Below are positions 5,210-6,786 of a stretch of DNA of 6,786 bases, piece after piece. Made by a program: the position numbers and the translations under genes. Position 1 is the stretch's first letter. Each line of letters starts with the position of its first letter. This DNA is from DATBFX01 sp036558305 (GTDB taxonomy: Bacteria; Chloroflexota; Chloroflexia; Thermomicrobiales; UBA6265), in the NCBI GenBank assembly GCA_036558305.1, contig DATBFX010000616.1, positions 1 to 6,786 on the forward strand, given 5' to 3'. The notes under the pieces were generated by a model, which saw only the letters and a list, made by a program, of their open reading frames with translations, did no database searches and was not told the origin of the DNA.

Positions 5210-6499
5210 CTAGCGGAAGCGGGCGAAGATCGAAGCTCCGGGATAGACCGAGGATGGTCCGAGTTCCTCTTCGACGCGGAGGAGTTGGTTGTACTTGCAG
5301 ACGCGGTCCATGCGGGAGGGGGCGCCGGTTTTGATCTGGCCGCTGTTGGTGGCGACGGCGAGGTCGGCGATGAAGGTGTCGTCGGTTTCGCCGCTGCGGT
5401 GGGAGACGACGGCATTGAAGCCGGCGCGGTGGGCGAGTTCGATCGCCTCGAATGTTTCGGTCAGGGTGCCGATCTGGTTGAGTTTGACGAGGATGGCGTT
5501 GCCGGCGTGCTCGCGGATGCCACGGGCGAGGCGCTCGGTGTTGGTAACGAAGAGGTCGTCGCCGACGAGTTGGACGCGGTCGCCGATGCGCGACGTCAAC
5601 GTCTGCCAACTCGACCAATCGTCTTCGGCCAGTCCGTCTTCGATCGAAGCAATCGGGTATTTCTCCACCCAGGAGGTGAGGTAGTCGACGAACTCTGGAC
5701 TCGTGAAGCGGCGACCCTCGCCTTTGAGGTCGTACGAACCGTCGTCGAAGAATTCGGTCGAGGCGGGATCGAGGGCGATGACGAGGTCGCGGCCGGGTTC
5801 GTAGCCGGCTTTCTGGATCGCGAGGAGGATGACGTCGAGCGCGTCCTGGTTCGAACCGAGGCTTGGGGCATAGCCGCCCTCGTCGCCGACGTTGGAGTTC
5901 AGACCGCGATCGGCGAGAACCTTCTTCAAGGCGTGGAAGACCTCGGCGCCCCAACGAAGCCCGTCGGCGAAGGTCTCGGCACCGACCGGCATCACCATGA
6001 ACTCCTGCATGTCGACGCTCGAACCCTGGGCGTGTTTGCCACCGTTGAGGATGTTCATCATCGGAACGGGCAGGGTCCGCGCGTTGGGACCACCGAGGTA
6101 TGTGTAGAGCGGCAGGTCGACGGCGGCGGCCGCTGCGCGGGCAACGGCGAGCGAGACGCCGAGGATCGCGTTGGCGCCGAGTTTCCCTTTGTTCGGCGTG
6201 CCATCGATTTCGCGCATGACGCCGTCGACGGCGCGCTGATCGAGGGCGTCGAGACCGACGACCGCCTCGGCGATGGGGTCGTTGACGTGATCGACGGCCT
6301 TGAGGACGCCCTTCCCGCCGTAGCGCGCTTTGTCGCCGTCGCGCAACTCGACGGCTTCGTGGGCGCCGGTCGAGGCGCCGGAGGGGACAGCGGCGCGGCC
6401 CAGACCGCCGCCGAGAAGCGTCACCTCGACTTCGACCGTCGGGTTGCCGCGCGAGTCAAGGATCTCTCGTCCGCGCACCGATTCGATGATTGTCCGCAC
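5210..6499 (-). CDS. eno: Enolase (2-phosphoglycerate dehydratase)
   Basis: Enolase dehydrates 2-phosphoglycerate to phosphoenolpyruvate in glycolysis, with Mg. The 429-residue product is full length. It opens with IIESVRGREILDSRGNPTVE. The mobile loop SGASTG (40-45), His156 (GGKHA) and Glu166 (QEFMVMP) follow. Glu207 (VGDEGG) is the acid/base partner. Metal ligands are Asp244 (ALDPAS), Glu287 (SIEDGL) and Asp314 (GDDLF). Catalytic Lys339 (VKLNQIGT), the SHRSGET loop (366-372) and Lys390 (IKTGAPSR) complete the site. The start is GTG at 6499-6497, preceded 7 bases upstream by GGAGAG (6512-6507). The reading frame stays open to 6772, but the residues upstream of this GTG (for example CGESGTV) do not resemble enolase, and the predicted -10 box at 6549-6544 lies inside that extension. 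The gene has its own promoter and converges on gpmI. Confidence 0.98.
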   Translation of the reverse strand: MRTIIESVRGREILDSRGNPTVEVEVTLLGGGLGRAAVPSGASTGAHEAVELRDGDKARYGGKGVLKAVDHVNDPIAEAVVGLDALDQRAVDGVMREIDGTPNKGKLGANAILGVSLAVARAAAAAVDLPLYTYLGGPNARTLPVPMMNILNGGKHAQGSSVDMQEFMVMPVGAETFADGLRWGAEVFHALKKVLADRGLNSNVGDEGGYAPSLGSNQDALDVILLAIQKAGYEPGRDLVIALDPASTEFFDDGSYDLKGEGRRFTSPEFVDYLTSWVEKYPIASIEDGLAEDDWSSWQTLTSRIGDRVQLVGDDLFVTNTERLARGIREHAGNAILVKLNQIGTLTETFEAIELAHRAGFNAVVSHRSGETDDTFIADLAVATNSGQIKTGAPSRMDRVCKYNQLLRVEEELGPSSVYPGASIFARFR

Positions 6500-6543
6500 C
6501 GTGCCGCTCTCCCCGCACGTGTTCGATCGACAGCCAGGACGGG

Positions 6544-6573
6544 AGTATAGGGGGTTGGAGAACCCGACGATAA
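6544..6573 (-). promoter_or_regulatory. Probable eno promoter
   Basis: On the minus strand TATACT (6549-6544) is a good -10 box. TTATCG (6573-6568) is a weak -35 match (3 of 6) at an 18-base spacing. Transcription would start near 6537, giving a leader of about 40 bases. The -10 context CCCTATACTnnCGnCC is shared with the tRNA-tuf promoter. Confidence 0.6.
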
Positions 6574-6593
6574 GAGACGCGGGGTCGCTAGAC

Positions 6594-6609
6594 GTCACGC
6601 CGCCGTGAC
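6594..6609. promoter_or_regulatory. Palindrome GTCACG-CCGC-CGTGAC, possible operator
   Basis: Six-base inverted arms (6594-6599 and 6604-6609) surround four bases. The site lies about 60-70 bases upstream of the predicted eno start and about 120-150 upstream of the plus-strand gene at the right edge, so it could bind a dimeric regulator of either. It does not match a motif I can name. Confidence 0.25.
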
Positions 6610-6617
6610 ACGAGGTG

Positions 6618-6627
6618 CTTGGCCAAG
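6618..6627. promoter_or_regulatory. Perfect 10-bp palindrome CTTGGCCAAG
   Basis: This short perfect palindrome lies between the eno promoter and the right-edge plus-strand promoter candidates. GT and AC two bases outside also pair. It could be an operator, but a 10-bp palindrome can arise by chance. Confidence 0.2.
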
Positions 6628-6629
6628 GA

Positions 6630-6665
6630 CGTAGGGGCCACGGGTGGCGTGCCGTGATGCCGCCC
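6630..6665. repeat. Possible second GTAGGGGC...GCCGCCC repeat
   Basis: This GC-rich block begins CGTAGGGGCC and ends GCCGCCC. Read on the minus strand, the right arm of the 5083-5173 repeat begins GTAGGGGC and its 39-base unit ends TCCGCCC. Internally GCCAC-GG-GTGGC is a small palindrome. The resemblance at both ends suggests the same broad class of dispersed repeat, but the middles differ. Confidence 0.35.
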
Positions 6666-6681
6666 GAGTGCGGGGTTCGAA

Positions 6682-6737
6682 TTGACCAGAATTGCCGCGC
6701 TTCGCCTATATGCGGGGGCCCATTTCGGGCGTACAAT
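6682..6737 (+). promoter_or_regulatory. Candidate plus-strand promoters for the right-edge gene
   Basis: Two possibilities overlap. TTGACC (6682-6687) with TATATG (6707-6712) has a long 19-base spacer. TACAAT (6732-6737) is a better -10 box but lacks a clear -35. Both point toward the ATG at 6779; the second would give a leader of about 35 bases. The sequence around them is noticeably more AT-rich than its surroundings. Confidence 0.4.
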
Positions 6738-6778
6738 GGCGCCGGTCGTTCTCCACCTGCACGGGAAGGCATCGCCGC

Positions 6779-6786
6779 ATGGACGG
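6779..6786 (+). CDS. Possible first codons of an unidentified gene (runs off the right edge)
   Basis: ATG at 6779 is preceded by the purine-rich GGGAAGG (6763-6769) with a 9-base gap, and by promoter candidates at 6682-6737. Only two full codons (Met-Asp) are visible, so nothing can be said about the product. The gene would be divergent from eno. The call rests on the signals alone. Confidence 0.3.

Noticed and set aside
5027..6550. A 507-codon open frame on the plus strand across eno
   Set aside because: It is antisense to an intact enolase and in an unusual composition (rich in Val, Gly, Asp, Glu). GC-rich coding DNA often leaves the opposite strand open. No recognisable domain is present.
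6500..6772. N-terminal extension of enolase to an upstream ATG
   Set aside because: The extra 91 residues do not resemble enolase, and would include the predicted eno promoter. The GTG at 6499 has its own Shine-Dalgarno and gives the family's normal length.

Overview
The window is high-GC, gene-dense bacterial chromosome. It carries housekeeping genes with few ATG starts (GTG for tuf, gpmI and eno; TTG for a flavoenzyme). The EF-Tu N-terminus (positions 30-70 read like Chloroflexota EF-Tu), the base composition and GTAGGGGC-type palindromic repeats suggest Chloroflexota, perhaps class Thermomicrobia. This placement is recognition from memory, not a search result.

Layout. (1) 1-740, minus strand: a strong sigma70-type promoter drives tRNA-Thr(TGT), tRNA-Tyr(GTA), tRNA-Thr(GGT) and then tuf, which runs off the left edge after 89 codons. 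This is the ancient thrU-tyrU-(glyT)-thrT-tufB operon with the glycine tRNA missing. (2) 740-915: a divergent intergenic region holding a perfect 11-bp palindromic repeat. (3) 916-2139, plus: an FAD-dependent amine or amino-acid oxidoreductase of the DAO/GlpD family, substrate unknown. (4) 2137-2224: an inverted repeat whose arms contain the stop codons of both convergent neighbours. (5) 2222-3301, minus: a short bacterial isocitrate dehydrogenase, probably NAD-dependent. (6) 3302-3453: a divergent intergenic region. (7) 3454-5034, plus: cofactor-independent phosphoglycerate mutase, gpmI. (8) 5083-5173: a 33-bp-arm inverted repeat between gpmI and eno. (9) 5210-6499, minus: enolase, eno. (10) 6500-6786: the eno promoter, small palindromes, and the likely promoter and first codons of a plus-strand gene that continues outside.

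Function. gpmI and eno catalyse consecutive glycolytic steps (3-phosphoglycerate to 2-phosphoglycerate to phosphoenolpyruvate) but converge on each other, so they are not one operon. Isocitrate dehydrogenase supplies the TCA cycle. The tRNA-tuf operon couples production of three tRNAs to the factor that carries aminoacyl-tRNA to the ribosome.

I see no phage, CRISPR, toxin or defence genes, and no clear new protein system. The less ordinary material is non-coding: palindromic repeats in most intergenic gaps, structure in the tuf leader, the lost glyT, and an atypical residue pair in the isocitrate dehydrogenase cofactor site.
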